Of a stretch of 64,000 bases of DNA, positions 9,053-21,659 are shown piece after piece. Both the position numbers and the translations under genes were made by a program. The notes under the pieces are model-generated. The model had not been told where the DNA came from, made no database searches, and saw nothing but the letters and a program-made list of their open reading frames with translations. The first letter of the stretch is position 1; each line of letters opens with the position of its first letter. The DNA comes from Strigamia acuminata. Lineage: Eukaryota > Arthropoda > Chilopoda > Geophilomorpha > Linotaeniidae. The stretch spans positions 9,238,001 to 9,302,000 of the forward strand of contig OX442319.1 in the NCBI GenBank assembly GCA_949358305.1, read 5' to 3'.

Positions 9053-11078
9053 GTCTGCCGAAGACAATGTGTCGCTTTCAATATCCAAAGGCCGACGTTC
9101 GCCGTCGTTCCGTCGCCAAACTTCATTTTGCATGGACAGTGATGAAAAACTTGACCAGATTTCTCCCACACTTTCCGGCGATTCCATTTTGGTAATTCAA
9201 ATGCCAGAAAGCAGCATTCATCCAAACCAAATCTTAGAAGCCACAGACAGCAAAGGGACCATAGTGTCGGCCGAAGTGCATCCAGGCCCCAAAAACACGA
9301 AAGACAACAACGGTAACAGTGACGACGAAGAAGACCAACTTATAGGAGCAGTTGGTGGCAGTAGTATTAAGGTAGTCGTGGCCGAATATCGTCCACGTCT
9401 CCCCGATCAACTTATGGACTTAGATTCCCCGCCTGATGATACCCACACATATCATTCGGGTTTTCACGGGCCCCCTGTGGTCGCACCAAAAGTAACTTTA
9501 CTAAGACCCAGCAGCCCTTTAGCAGTTGTACCGGAGCTAGAAGCGTGGGAAGAGGATGAGAATATGCCGCTGAGTGTCAGTAGCCTCAGAGACGAAATTA
9601 GTCTGGAAAGAACTGCCAGCACAGAGTCCGGTGGATTAGAAACGATACTAGAGGAACGGCGAAGACAACTCATCAGGCAAAACGCAGGAGACGAAGAAGA
9701 CGAAGAACCGCGGGCCAAAGTCAGATACAACGACACGGGCAGCCTGGAGGAAGTGAACGACGAGGTGCTGGATTCGTTTGTCGATGAGGAAAGTGATTTG
9801 TCGATAGAAGAAGTGGAAGCCGCAATGCTGAGAGAACAGTACAAGAAGTTGTGGCGCTTGAGAGCCACCTTCGAGGAGGAGATCGAAGATACCATAGTGA
9901 GTGAAGAAGCACACGTGATTCTGCAGGAGATTATAATCATCGAAGACGCCACCGATGATGATTCACTGCTGCCGATCGGCGTCAAAGAAGCCGAGGTGGA
10001 GGTCGAAGTGGAAATAGACGTTGAAAAAGAGCCTCATCAACCAGTTGAGGAAGAACCGCAACAGCAGCAGCAACAACAACAACAACTACTGACCATTGCC
10101 GAACGCAGAGACAATTACAAAAGCATCTTGTCGAAAAGGTTGCAGAAGAAAAAGGCGGCCGGGCTAACCCCTGGCAGCAGCGCGGACGATAGTTTCGACA
10201 GCGTGGACACAGAGGGTTCTTCCACCGATGCGAGTCGACTAGAGGTGGCTACCACTTCGCTCGACTCCACGACCGACACCACGGATAGTCCCGGGGACGG
10301 TCAGGCGAGTCGCTTGCAACAGATGAAGGCGGACAGTGGTTACAAGTCGTTGGAAACTGCCACGAGCAACGGTGGTTCGATAAGCGGCAGTACGCAGAAG
10401 GCTCCGAAACTAAGCCGGAAACAGATACAGTTTGCGTTGAACGGTAGTGGCAGTGATTCGCAGTTGGGAGGCACTACAGGGTCGTCGGCCGACAAAGATG
10501 AAGGAGTTTCCGTCGACTTTGAGGCTTCGATGGAGGAAACCGAGCTGGAGAAGACTATCAAGTCCATCGGGAGGTTCCCGTCGCTTTCCCGGACTCCGAC
10601 GCAGGGATCGCTTTGCGGAGAGCTGGAGTCTCCCACTGCAGAAGACCCTTCGCTGATGACGGTGGCGAGCTGCAAGTCAAGTGTGTTTCACAGGTTCTTT
10701 CGCGGAATAACGCCGGTAGAGCGAAGGCATCCGATGCTCACGAGGGATTTTAGCATCGACGAAAAGTCGGACGGTCTCTTTCGGGAGTTCTGTCGGTTGG
10801 ATCCGGCATTTGAGATGTCGGTGTCGACCGGAGAGAGAGCGCGGTCGCCCAGGCTACGTCCGAGATCTGGCCGCTTACAGCACCGGCACACGGTAGATGC
10901 TGGGGATGGTATAATGACCATAGGGGCACCATCTAGGCCGGCAAGACGTAAAATGTCAGCTCAAGACAACATAGAGGAGGAGATTATTCGGTTGGAGCAA
11001 TTGCGGTCACCGATGAAAGATCAATTGTCAATTACTTCTATTCCAGTAATTCAAGTAGCAGATGAAGAAACGGTGTAA
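9053..11078 (+). CDS. Large 3'-terminal exon, unrecognised acidic Ser-rich protein
   Basis: An acceptor (tatttgcag) at 9052 opens directly into 674 codons without a stop, ending in TAA at 11078. No ATG begins the frame, so this is a terminal exon that needs two bases from an upstream exon. The protein is hydrophilic with no signal peptide or membrane segment. It has Ser/Thr-Pro-rich patches, many Asp/Glu clusters, a Leu/Arg/Glu-rich helix likely to be a coiled coil (about 9820-9890), a polyglutamine run (10059-10085), and a basic segment with Phe-His-Arg-Phe-Phe-Arg near 10690. This looks like the disordered regulatory tail of a larger intracellular protein. I do not recognise the family. Codon quality and sustained openness make coding very likely. 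The start of the gene is outside the window or beyond the retrotransposon. Confidence 0.8.
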
Positions 11079-13456
11079 AATTTGCTCATACATTACCAGA
11101 AGAAAAATATATATATATATACATATATGTAAGAAAAAAGTGAGAACTTGATTTTCCACCTGTTTCTACTCTGTAAACGACTTAGCTGTTCAAATTTCCT
11201 AATTTTCAAGATTTTGGATAATGTGATTACAGTACAAGTGAAATACGCTTAAAAGTAAACAATTTTGAATTGAATCAATTAGTCTGTTGTTGTTAACTAA
11301 TAGTTATCCAGAGTTAGCTTTTTCATGGAAAGAGAAAAATTGTTATGGGTATGGCTAAAGTGTGAATTGAATCAAATGCAGACAATGAGTTGCAAAAATC
11401 TACCCACACAGCTCTAATACATGTCTATCGAGCTGTCTTATTTTGATCATAATCGCCTGATAATATCCCTGTACAAATTTGGAACTATTCATGAGAACTT
11501 CATATTTATTCGACTAAAATCAACACAAAAGATGGAAACATAATGCTAGCATAAGTCTGTGGGTAGCCCAATGTCTTCATACATTATTATTGCTGTGTGG
11601 GTAGTTATTGTAACAAGATAGGTTGTTTTGGTCTCTTCTAGTGGCTGTTAAAGGCTTGCTGTCCTGGATAAGATAATGGTTAAGATCGATATGTCAGCAA
11701 GTTGATCCCAGATTCGTTTTTTCAGCCAGATTAATGATTATTGGATAGCTAATTGTAATAATAATAATATCAATACAAAAATTTTACAATTTGGATTGGT
11801 ACTCATAAGGGAAAAGAAGAGGGAAATTTTAAATTTAAAAAATATTACGCCTTTGCATTTATAATAAAAAATAACAAAATAAAATAAAATAAAAACTTAG
11901 AGCAATCCTTTTGCAGAAAGAAAAAAAATCTAAATGGTGTTTTATATTCTGTAAATACCGTAAATACAGAACCTTTTCATAGATCAGCTTGAATTTTTTT
12001 TCTAATCTTATTATTTTCTTGAGTGGATATTAACAGGTGTTAGGCTATATGCAAATTACTTTTAAAAATCAAGATGGCTGACATGACAGAACAGACCCTA
12101 TTCCCTCATTTTAATAATTGGTATCGGTAACGATAAAAGTGTCCCGTGATCTCCCAAAATTTGAAATTCTATTGTAAAAATCTCAAAATTGTCAAAAACC
12201 GGGACGTCTAGTCACACTATTACAAAGATTATTTAAAATGCCGAACCTTTGAGATAACATACAACCCCTGGCAAAAACTTTGGAATCATGACCACCTTAA
12301 ACTGAAAATGCCACAATAAAAAAAATTAGTGGTCTTTACTCCCGCCACCAAATTTATGGTTGAAAAAACAAAACCCTCGGACTATGAGAAGTCCTGAGTT
12401 GGTAGTCGACGGATGCTAGTCACACGATGTATAGTGATCTACTAGTAAATTGTGTGACTAACATAAATGGACTGGTGGGCAAGGTACCAATATTGGTCAA
12501 GCCATAAATAACATCATTTATTTGTTGAAGTTATAGAATTTTCATACCGCTGAATCAGACGGAATTGTTTTGATCTCATCATAGCCAAGCGACTGTTAAT
12601 GTTGTTATTGTGGCTTGCAGTAAGTAGCTTAAAAAAATAAAATTCTACAAAAATAGTGGCAGCAGCTAAAATATTATTCAATGGTTACTGGCTCTATTTT
12701 TACAGAATTTACTTCCAAAAAATTTTTTTTTTAAATATATATAAATCACAATACCTATTACTGTATGCCACAGAAACAAACTAAAAAGGGTTTTGTCTGT
12801 ACAAATTGCATTTATTAAGATTACAATTTATTTTTCTCTTGAAAAGAAATAGCTAACTCTGCAATCTTGTTAAAATTCAAATTCGTAAATTTATGCCTTC
12901 CAAAAAAAAAAAAAAAAGATGTAAAAAAAGTGTGTGAACAACCTGTAAAATAATGTACAATTAAAATTAAATGTCTAACTAATTACATAAAGTAATAAAA
13001 TTAATATAATTATGGAGGAAAAATAAAAAAACCAAAAATTATCACCGGTAAGGAACAGAAGGTAATTAATATTTAATTTTACGTAGAGGTGGAGTAGAGA
13101 TTTATTAGCAATAAGTTAAGTTGAGATAAATTAAAAAGTTGTGAATATAAATGTAAACAAAAAAAATAATTTCTCCCCTAGGAATCGGACACAATTGTGA
13201 TGTATAAGCATGAAAAAGTTACTAAGCTTTACAGTGTTTAATTTCTATACCATAGAAACATTTTTAAGTAGTCTGAGCAATTTATAAATGAAATTTTTAA
13301 AGCGCCATGTACTGTTGTGTAGTGAGACTTATTATAAATTTCAGTTGAACAAATCTATTGCTGAATGTTAATTTTGACACTAGGTGGCCAGTTTGACAGT
13401 GAACACATCACATTTTTGGCAAAAAAATATTGAAAAAACTTTTTCCGTCATAGAGA
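11079..13456. other. Intergenic AT-rich DNA
   Basis: It presumably begins with the 3' UTR of the preceding gene. AATAAA-type signals appear only near 11860-11900. No gene, RNA gene or clear repeat is supported. Confidence 0.5.
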
Positions 13457-13585
13457 ATTAGCAAAAACTTGGCTCAAAGCTACACACTAACAAGTGACAT
13501 CGTTTGACATTGTATAAACAAGCCAAAATAATGTCAAATAGTGTCGGTTGGTCGTTGTATGGCTCGGAGCCAAGTTTTCGCTAAT
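13457..13585. repeat. Imperfect palindrome, MITE-like
   Basis: The arm ATTAGCAAAAACTTGGCTC (13457-13475) pairs with GAGCCAAGTTTTCGCTAAT (13567-13585). An inner pair around TTTGACATT / AATGTCAAA extends the dyad. The element is about 130 bp and non-coding. I could not define a target duplication. Confidence 0.55.
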
Positions 13586-14077
13586 CGTCTAATGTTGTTG
13601 TATTATACAAATGATGCTCTACAACTTTACAATTAACATTTTTAATCTGGTTAGGTCGGTTTTAAGAAGTTACAACTTGAAAAACATTGTTACAACAATG
13701 CTACAATGCTGAAACTCATGGGATTTCATATCCAATTTCCATCTGCCATAGTTTGGTTAATATTTTATCTCCAGTTTGTTACAAATTCACATGAATTTGA
13801 CCACTAAAGGTCATCCAATCAAGTTGAGATTTTCACTTTAAATGGCATACCACATGAAATAAACAGCATTTATTTATTGTTGTCTTTTTTTAGGTTTGGA
13901 TGGAAGAATAGAACTAGTTAGCGTAATTCATTCAAGTACAAAATCAAGTTGATTGGTCATACTTTGTGACCAGGAAGTAATTTGAGCCCACTTAACATTT
14001 ATTTTATTTTTAAACATCAGTTGGGGTTGTGTAAGGTTACCAGATTTACCGATGTTCCTGGAATGATCATAGTTATA

Positions 14078-14325
14078 CTGAGCCGACACAACGTTGTCCT
14101 AATTCAAGCCGTACCACTGGTGTAGTGGCACAAAAAAGTAGCCCACAACACAAGAATTGTAATGAAAAAATAAAATAAAAACACCAGGTTTAGCAAATTA
14201 AATAAATATTTTATTACCAAATAAATAAAATCTATCATTCTAATCACTTTTTACACGCGCAGTAGAGCACACTCCACAGTTAAGCGTAATACGGCTTGAA
14301 TTAGGACAACGTTGTATCGGCTCAG
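14078..14325. mobile_element. MITE with about 38-bp terminal inverted repeats
   Basis: CTGAGCCGACACAACGTTGT at the left end recurs inverted at the right (…ACAACGTTGTATCGGCTCAG). Pairing continues through CCTAATTCAAGCCGTA. The core is AT-rich and non-coding. Flanks AGTTATA and AGTGTAG are similar but not identical. The superfamily is not assigned. Confidence 0.75.
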
Positions 14326-14682
14326 AGTGTAGCCGTTTTTTTAGACTTCCAAACCTTATGTTTAGAAAGTCTAATAAAACGATAATGTCCATCTATCCGC
14401 ATCAATTCCTCCAAAACTATAGCAGCTAGAGCCAAACGGACAACTGCAATGAACTCAGCATACCTATATTAGGTTCCTAAGGTATATTCGTATTTTTCCG
14501 ACCTCCGGTTTAATTAAAAAACTGGTTATTACACTTTTTTACAAACCGGAACCGAAAATTAAGTATTTTTTTTTGTTTAAAGGACAGACGGACAGGGGTT
14601 TAGAAGTCTAAAATGTAATGCTTCCATGCATTACAGCTATTTACTTGTTCTCTCTTCTGTTTTTGTCGTTTATAGAAACTCC

Positions 14683-14877
14683 CAGGGCCGGCTCAAGGTA
14701 GGATCGAGCGGTGCAACCGCCCAGGGAGCCTGGACTAATGGGCCACATTAATGCGCCCAAATTTCTCCGACGAGCTGTGCATTAAACTACACAAGCAGCA
14801 TAAATTATAATCATTGTTTAATTTCGAGGTGCACAAAAGCAACCGCACAAGGTGCTGATTGACCTCGGCTGGCCCTG
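14683..14877. mobile_element. hAT-like MITE
   Basis: The ends are CAGGGCCGGCTC… and …GGCTGGCCCTG, matching the CAGGG…CCCTG type of hAT inverted repeats. The 195-bp interior has no ORF. The flanks gaaactcc and gaaacata share only five of the eight bases expected of a hAT duplication, so the copy is old or the ends are slightly off. Confidence 0.6.
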
Positions 14878-15916
14878 GAAACATATAAACAGAAACTTTA
14901 AATACACCTTATATTAGTCCACCTCGAGTCGACACAGGTGCTGGATTGCTCGCTTCAACGTCCCAACAGATGCTAATTGGATCTTTAAATTTAATAAATC
15001 TCATTTTTTTTTGTATACATGCGGTTTTTTCCCTGCCAGAAATCTAGTAACATCAACTTCCGATTCAATGCCAGTTAAGTTTAAAGCGTTCCACCAAGTT
15101 TCAGAACTGGGTCAAACTTTCTCCATTATTAAAGCTTGAAGTTCTAAAACTACATATTGTAGATAGTTTCATACAAATTTAATCAATGGAATCTTCATAT
15201 AAAATTGATCAATTACTTCAAATTTTAAACTCGACCTGATGAGAGAAGTCAACGTTTTTAAAGCTAGAAAACCATTTAATCTCGTTTAGTTTTTCAAACT
15301 CCTAATTTCATTGATTGCACCTCTTAAAACAGTAATATTTGAAAAAAAAGGAAGAATGATACCCATTTATACTGTTTACAAATTTTTATACCAAAATTTT
15401 ATTGCATTGCATCCTGGTTACAAATGCACAATAGAAAAACAGTTCATAAAATGCACCTATCTAGCCAGACCTTGATCGAAAATAGCAATAATTGATTATT
15501 TTTTCAACAAATCTTGACCAGCTATCCTGATTCCTATACAGTTTAAATCACTTTGATGCATCTCACCAGGTCGGGTCACTTCATCAAATCCAGAATTTTT
15601 AAAGTGGCAAATGGGTTCCGCAGTGTGTAGATAAAAAAAAACATTTAAGGGAAGGTTGGGGGGTTCAAGGGGGGCGTAGCAGCAAGAATACCGTATTTTT
15701 TCTGTAATGCCCGTGTGTCTAAATGCGATGTTTAATATCATATCTGCATAGATGCGATGTTTAATCGTGCTACTGCGGATTCTGTCCGACCTCCGACGTT
15801 AGAAAATAGTGTCCACTCGTGTATTTTTTTTATTTTTATTATTTTCTTACGTTTCCTTTTACAGTTTTTAAAGCAAATGGTCAAGACCGATTTTTTTCCT
15901 TTTCTGAATCATCCAG
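14878..15916. other. Region downstream of USP3
   Basis: This is the 3' flank of USP3 on the minus strand and probably holds its 3' UTR. Nothing else is supported. Confidence 0.45.
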
Positions 15917-18900
15917 TCATCTGGAATTAGTGACACTGGGTAGCTTGAGTTCTCGTCGTATATAAAAAAGTATATACGCTTTGCATTTCGCTACTGAAAC
16001 CTCTTCAGTCAGCGTTACCGTTGAATCGTTGAAGTGATACCAACGTGCTAAGAGGAAAATAAATAATAATTACAACTTCTGCTTCTAGCTAATTTCCGTG
16101 TTGGCATAAAAGCTAGCAGGCTAAAATTTAACACTCTTTAAAATTATTTCATTAAGTTAGCCCTTTTTTTCATGATTTCAAGCTAATTTAGCCCTTTTTT
16201 TCATGATTTCAAGCTAATTTAGCCCTTTTTTTCATGATTTCAAGCTAATTTAGCCTTTCTTTCATGATTTCAAGCTAATTTAGCCTTTCTTTCATGATTT
16301 CAAGCTAATTTAGCCTTTCTTTCATGATTTCAAGCTAATTTAGCCTTTCTTTCATGATTTCAAGCTAATTTAGCCTTTCTTTCATGATTTCAAGCTAATT
16401 TAGCCTTTCTTTCATGATTTCAAGCTAATTTAGCCTTTCTTTCATGATTTCAAGCTAATTTAGCCTTTCTTTCATGATTTCAAGCTAATTTAGCCTTTCT
16501 TTCATGATTTCAAGCTAATTTAGCCTTTCTTTCATGATTTCAAGCTAATTTAGCCTTTCTTTCATGATTTCAAGCTAATTTAGCCTTTCTTTCATGATTT
16601 CAAGCTAATTTAGCCTTTCTTTCATGATTTCAAGCTAATTTAGCCTTTCTTTCATGATTTCTAGTTAATCTCACACATTTTTGGTCATCAATTTAAGCCT
16701 TTAAGCTAATTTTGCCCTTTAGCCCAAAAATTTAAGCTAATTTTGCCCTTTAGCCCAAAAATTTAAGCTAATTTTGCCCTTTAGCCCAAAAATTTAAGCT
16801 AATTTTGCCCTTTAGCCCAAAAATTTAAGTTAATTTAGCCTTTTTTTCATTATTTTTTACAGATTTAGCTAATTTTCACTATTTCTAGCTAGCAATGCCA
16901 ACACTGGCTACTCATTTATAATCAATTTACATTCGTGGGTGGCATATGCAGTGTAGTGACCTGATCCAGCACTAAAAATAAATCAACGAATTTGTTAGCA
17001 ACAACAAAAGTGTATTAAAGCTCATCGAGTTTTACCCCGAACCGTGATGCACAATTACAGCTGCTAGATCATACAAGTTGCTGCCTGTACAACTGCCTCG
17101 TGTTTCGTGCTGGAATACAAAAATACAAAAATAAAAATATTTTGTCGGCATAGAAATTTTCTCTCATCATTTATTCCCACCCTCCCTCGTCTACCCCCAT
17201 TGAAAAATACAAAAAATAATAAAACCCAATGAATTCTATACTTCGCATGTTGTCAACTCTCGCTACTTTATTTTACAGCAAATTTTGTGAGACATTTGTG
17301 AGATGAAGTTTGAACAAATTTGTCCAATTATTGATGAAGTTTGAACAAATTTGTCAAATTATTGATGAAATTTGAACAAATTTGTCAAATTATTGATGAA
17401 ATTTGAACAAATTTGTCAAATTATTGATGAAATTTGAACAAATTTGTCAAATTATTGAAGAAATTTGAACAAATTTGTCAAATTAATGATAAAATTAAAC
17501 AAATTTGTCAAATTATTGATGAAATTTAAATAAATTTGTCAAATTAATAATGAAATTTAAACAAATTTGTCAAATTAAGGATAAAATTAAACAAATTTGT
17601 CAAATTATTGATGAAGTTTAAACAAATTTGTCAAATTAATGATAAAATTTAAACAAATTTGTCAAATTATTGATGAAATTTGAACAAATTTGTCAAATTA
17701 TTGATAAATTCAAACTCTTTCTGTACCTAACTCTCTTTCCACAGACAAATCTCACCACTTACCATGTTTGTAAGTATAAACTTCGTCATATTGAGTCCTC
17801 TGACAGGAAATTCTACATAATTGTCCAGTTTTGTTCTGTAGTAGTTACTCCACCTGAATCTCTTCAAATGTAAACACAATACCTAAAAAAAAAAAATTGC
17901 AAATTTTAATTTAAACCCAAAAACTAAACCACAAACCAAAACAAAATCGAAAAACATCATTTTTGCCGCTTAAAAGCTCACGAACAGAAACTCACATTGG
18001 GAAGACGTCGAATCCAAAATTTCTTGGTCGATTTCTGTTTTTTCTTGCAGTTGGAACAATAATACAACTCGGTGTCGGCCAGTTCTTCGAGTTCGGTGAA
18101 ACTCTGCAAGCAATCGGACAACTTGCTGGCCGTGCCGCCGTTGTCGTCCTTGCTGTTCTTGATTTGAAACGGGTAAGGAATGTCCAGCGAAAGGTCTAAG
18201 AATGGATCGTGTTTTTTCGACTCAGTTCCACAGCTTAGACATTTGACTTCGTTTTGTAGCATCCCGCCAAATATGAAAGACACTATCGTCGACTTCCCCA
18301 CCGGACCGATGAACGGGGAAGACGAGTGTGGAAAGGGAAGTATATTCAACAACTCGACGTGTAAGCGGTCCAACACGTAGCGAAGGAACTCGTGTGCGTC
18401 TTGTTGCTGATAACCCCTGCAAAATGCATTCCAAAGGTTTTAGACTTAAAGAAATTGGTAAAATTGTAACAAAAACGACTAAAGTGATAAAAAATTGTAA
18501 AAAAAAAATGACTAAAGTGGCAAAATTTGAAATAAAAATGACAAAAGTGATAATAATTTGAAATAAAAATGACAAAAGTGGCAAAATTTGAAATAAAAAT
18601 GACAAAAGTGATAAAAATTTGTAAGTTAAATGACAAAAGTGGTAAAATTTGAAATAAAAATGACAAAATTTGCAAGAAAATAGCAAAAATTGCAAGAATA
18701 GAACAAAAAAAAATTTCTAACAGTTAAAAACGTCAAAATTTGTGACAATAATGGAAAATAATTCCCGAAAATTACAATTTTCTTTATAAAAATGGCAAAA
18801 ACTTGATCAAAAAATGACAAAATTAAACAGAACTTGCAACAACTTACACGAGCAATTTTTAATTTACAAAAAAATAAGAAGAAAATTAACAAAAGCACAG

Positions 18901-21659
18901 CAAACTTACGTTTAAAATTTTGCTAAAAGCTTTTGCCATTACTGACACAAATTTTTACTTCATAAAAAAAAAATTGACACAAAATCTGCCACATTACCAA
19001 AAACAACAATTTATCCCAACAATCTGCCATTTTGCCCAACATTTTGCCAATTTATCTCAACAATTTGCCATTTTCCCCCAACATGTTAACTTTTGGCACC
19101 AAGTATTGCCTCAAAACAAAAACCTTTCAATCCATTCAAAATAAAAATAAATTTTTCACCTAAATCTTGGCACAATTTTCCAAACAACTGAGAATAGAGA
19201 TTCAGGTGAAATGGCACTTTTGTTTCCCTGCCAGAGTGCAATAAGCGTCTTCCTCAATTCCTCCGCTATTAATCTAAAAAAAAATAAAAATTAAAAAATA
19301 AAAAACAAAACACCAACTCCCAAAAACCATTACATGTCATCCTTGTCCTTCTCCTTCTCCTTATTATTTTTCTTCGCCAAATACACAGAACTGCGACCAT
19401 TCTTCGCCATTTTATTATCCAGCGCGGGAAGTTGCTTAAAGTAGCAACAAAACTGTTGAATATTACTGCAAACAAAACAAAAACTCCCGCTCTAATTCCG
19501 TAAAACCCAAACAACAAATATTCAAAACCTCAGCGACTGCAGAACGGCATTCATGAAACAAGTGTTTCCCAAGTTCCTCAACCCGACCACTCTCAGTTTC
19601 CCATTTCCGCCTTTCTCGCCGGTTTTTCTTCGTTTTCGAAGCCTGTTGTCGCTACTAGTGTTCTGGGAGTTTGTTTTCGTGGTCGTTTCGTTTCTAAAAA
19701 CGTTATAAACGTAACGATTAGCGATAATTAACTACTTTAGATTCATTTCTTTCAAAACATTACTTATTTAAATTCATCAATTTGCTCCTAACTTGTTCCA
19801 GGTGCTTCGAACTCGAGTCGTTTATAACAAATTCGTCGCATAAATAACTAGAAAAAAAAAAATTAAATCAATTAAATGTAAATGCAAACAGTGTGGGGTC
19901 CCAGTAAGGCCCCATGTGGTGATGGGGCCTTCAATTCTAGGATCTTATTCGTATGCATTGTGTGACTTGTAAATTCAGTAAATCAGAATGCAAATTTCAC
20001 TGAAAATCTGCTGATCAATCAAATTATGATGTAAATTTTGTTGAAAGTATGCAAATCAAGCTACGTTTTTGGGGAACCTCACTGAAAATAAGTAAATCAA
20101 CAAAAATTGTATGCAAATTCGTATGAAATTCGTATGAAATTTTGGAAATCAACCAAATTTTAATGCAAATCTCACTAATAATCTGTAAATCAACCAAATT
20201 TCGATACAAATCTCGTTGAAAATCTGCAAATCAACAAAAATTTTATGCAAATCTCGTTGAAATTTTACAAATCAACAAAACTTTGATTCAAATCTCATTG
20301 AAATTTTACAATTGGGAATCAACCAAATTTTAATGCAAATCTCACTAATAATCTGCAAATCAACCAAATTACGATACAAATCTCGTTGAAAATCTGCAAA
20401 TCAGCTGCAAATCAAGCAAATCAGCTGCAAATCAAGCAAATCAGCTGCAAATAAAGCAAATTTGAATGCAAATCGACCAAATTTGAATGCAAATCAACCA
20501 AATTTGAATGCAAATCTCACTAATAATCTGCAAATCAACCAAATTTCGATACAAATCTCGTTGAAATTTTACAAATCAGCAAAACTTTGATGCAAATTTC
20601 GTTGAAATTTTACAAATCAGCAAAACTTTGATGCAAATTTCGTTGAAAATCTGCAAATCAGCTGCAAATCAAGCAAATCAGCTGCAAATAAAGCAAATTT
20701 TAATGCAAATAAACCAAATTTGATTGAAAATCAATCAAATTTGAATGCAAACGAGCCAAATTTGAATACAAATCAATTAAATTTGAACGCAAACGAGCCA
20801 AATTTGAATACAAATCAACCAAATTTGAATGCAAATCCACCAAATTTTAATGCAAATGAGCCAAATTTTAATGCAAATCGATCAAATTTTAATGCAAATC
20901 GATCAAATTTTAATGCAAATCGATCAAATTTTAATGCAAATCGATCAAATTTTAATGCAAATCGATCAAATTTTAATGCAAATCATACATTAAAATCTGC
21001 AAATCGGGTTCATTCATTTACCACACACAACACGACTGAACATCACACCTCTCCTCAACTCACCAAAAAACTGCATGCGTTATGCAATCCATACAAACAG
21101 CATGTTCCTTCTCCGCTTCGAAATGGGATTTCGCGTGCCCATTTACGTACCTACAACAACAAACAAATAAACAAACAAAACCACAAAAATAAAATCTCTT
21201 TCAATACCTGCCGCAATGAACAACTCCACAGTGCAGACATATCCAAGGACTTTTATCCGACTTGCAAACTAAACAACAAAAAAAAAAAAAAAATAATAAA
21301 AAAATCGATCTAAAATGTCCACCCAAACACGCCAATTAGGCCTAAAGGGGACAATGGTACCCCATTCCTTTGTGACCCAGTCAAAACACCCGACCAAAAA
21401 TTTATTCCCCCCCAGAAAAAAAAAAAATCCGACAAATTTAGAAAAAGCAAAAGTGCAAAACTGAATCAAAAAACGATTCGTTTCACTCATCAATTGCGCT
21501 CAGACTTGCGCAGGGCAAGGAAAACCTGAAATAAACGAAACAATAGGGCTGGTTATTTATACTCGTCCATATCCCACCTGAACAACACCATTCGGTCACT
21601 GGTTTTGCGCATTCTATCGTTATTACTTGTAAGCTGGAGTCTAAGTGAGGGCATTCCAT
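15917..21659 (-). CDS. USP3: Ubiquitin carboxyl-terminal hydrolase 3, complete, 12 exons
   Basis: Deubiquitinase; in other animals USP3 removes ubiquitin from histones H2A and H2B. Exons, 5' to 3': 21659-21578, 21268-21208, 21150-21064, 19847-19764, 19693-19529, 19465-19334, 19273-19160, 18416-17996, 17882-17763, 17109-17036, 16971-16931, 16047-15917. All phases join and the junctions are GT-AG, giving 1,512 nt and 503 aa (human 520). The N-terminus starts Met-Glu-Cys-Pro-His-Leu and forms a UBP zinc finger (WCCSVC, WICLHCG, HCGR, CMDC). The catalytic Cys lies in [12 protein letters not shown] (exon 5). QQQDAHEF, a Cys-x-x-Cys pair within the peptidase (CLSCG, CSNCKKK), the catalytic His in GSGHYTAY and the Asn-Asp pair in WYHFNDS follow in order. 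The residues needed for catalysis are present. Five introns carry tandem arrays or diverged repeats, yet the reading frame is intact. Confidence 0.96.
16149..16668. repeat. 30-bp tandem array in USP3 intron 11
   Basis: About 17 nearly identical units of exactly 30 bp (core TTTCATGATTTCAAGCTAAT). The first copies differ in a poly-T stretch. The motif AGCTAATTT also occurs just outside the array (near 16088 and 16866), suggesting local amplification. Confidence 0.97.
16697..16850. repeat. 32-bp tandem array in USP3 intron 11
   Basis: Four to five units with core TAAGCTAATTTTGCCCTTTA. It shares AGCTAATTT with the adjacent 30-bp array, so the two probably arose from one seed. Confidence 0.95.
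17302..17708. repeat. 31-bp tandem array in USP3 intron 9
   Basis: About 13 units of 31 bp (core GAAATTTGAACAAATTTGTC) with small substitutions. Confidence 0.95.
18466..18680. repeat. About 30-bp tandem array in USP3 intron 7
   Basis: Diverged units of 29-31 bp with core AAAATGACAAAAGTGGCAAA. Degenerate copies continue to about 18,900. Confidence 0.85.
19965..20993. repeat. Mixed array ending in a 21-bp block, USP3 intron 3
   Basis: Variants of GCAAATCAACCAAATTT repeat throughout. The right end (20870-20990) is a clean 21-bp array with core TTTTAATGCAAATCGATCAA. Open frames through it are translations of the repeat. Confidence 0.9.

Noticed and set aside
15000-15130. Minus-strand segment reading Trp-Trp-Asn-Ala-Leu-Asn-Leu-Thr, considered as the last USP3 exon.
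   Set aside because: The phase does not fit, and the true last exon with WYHFNDS was found at 15917-16047.
21269-21493. 74-codon minus-strand frame, considered as the USP3 N-terminus.
   Set aside because: The MECPHL start at 21659 joins the zinc-finger exon at 21268 in phase without it.
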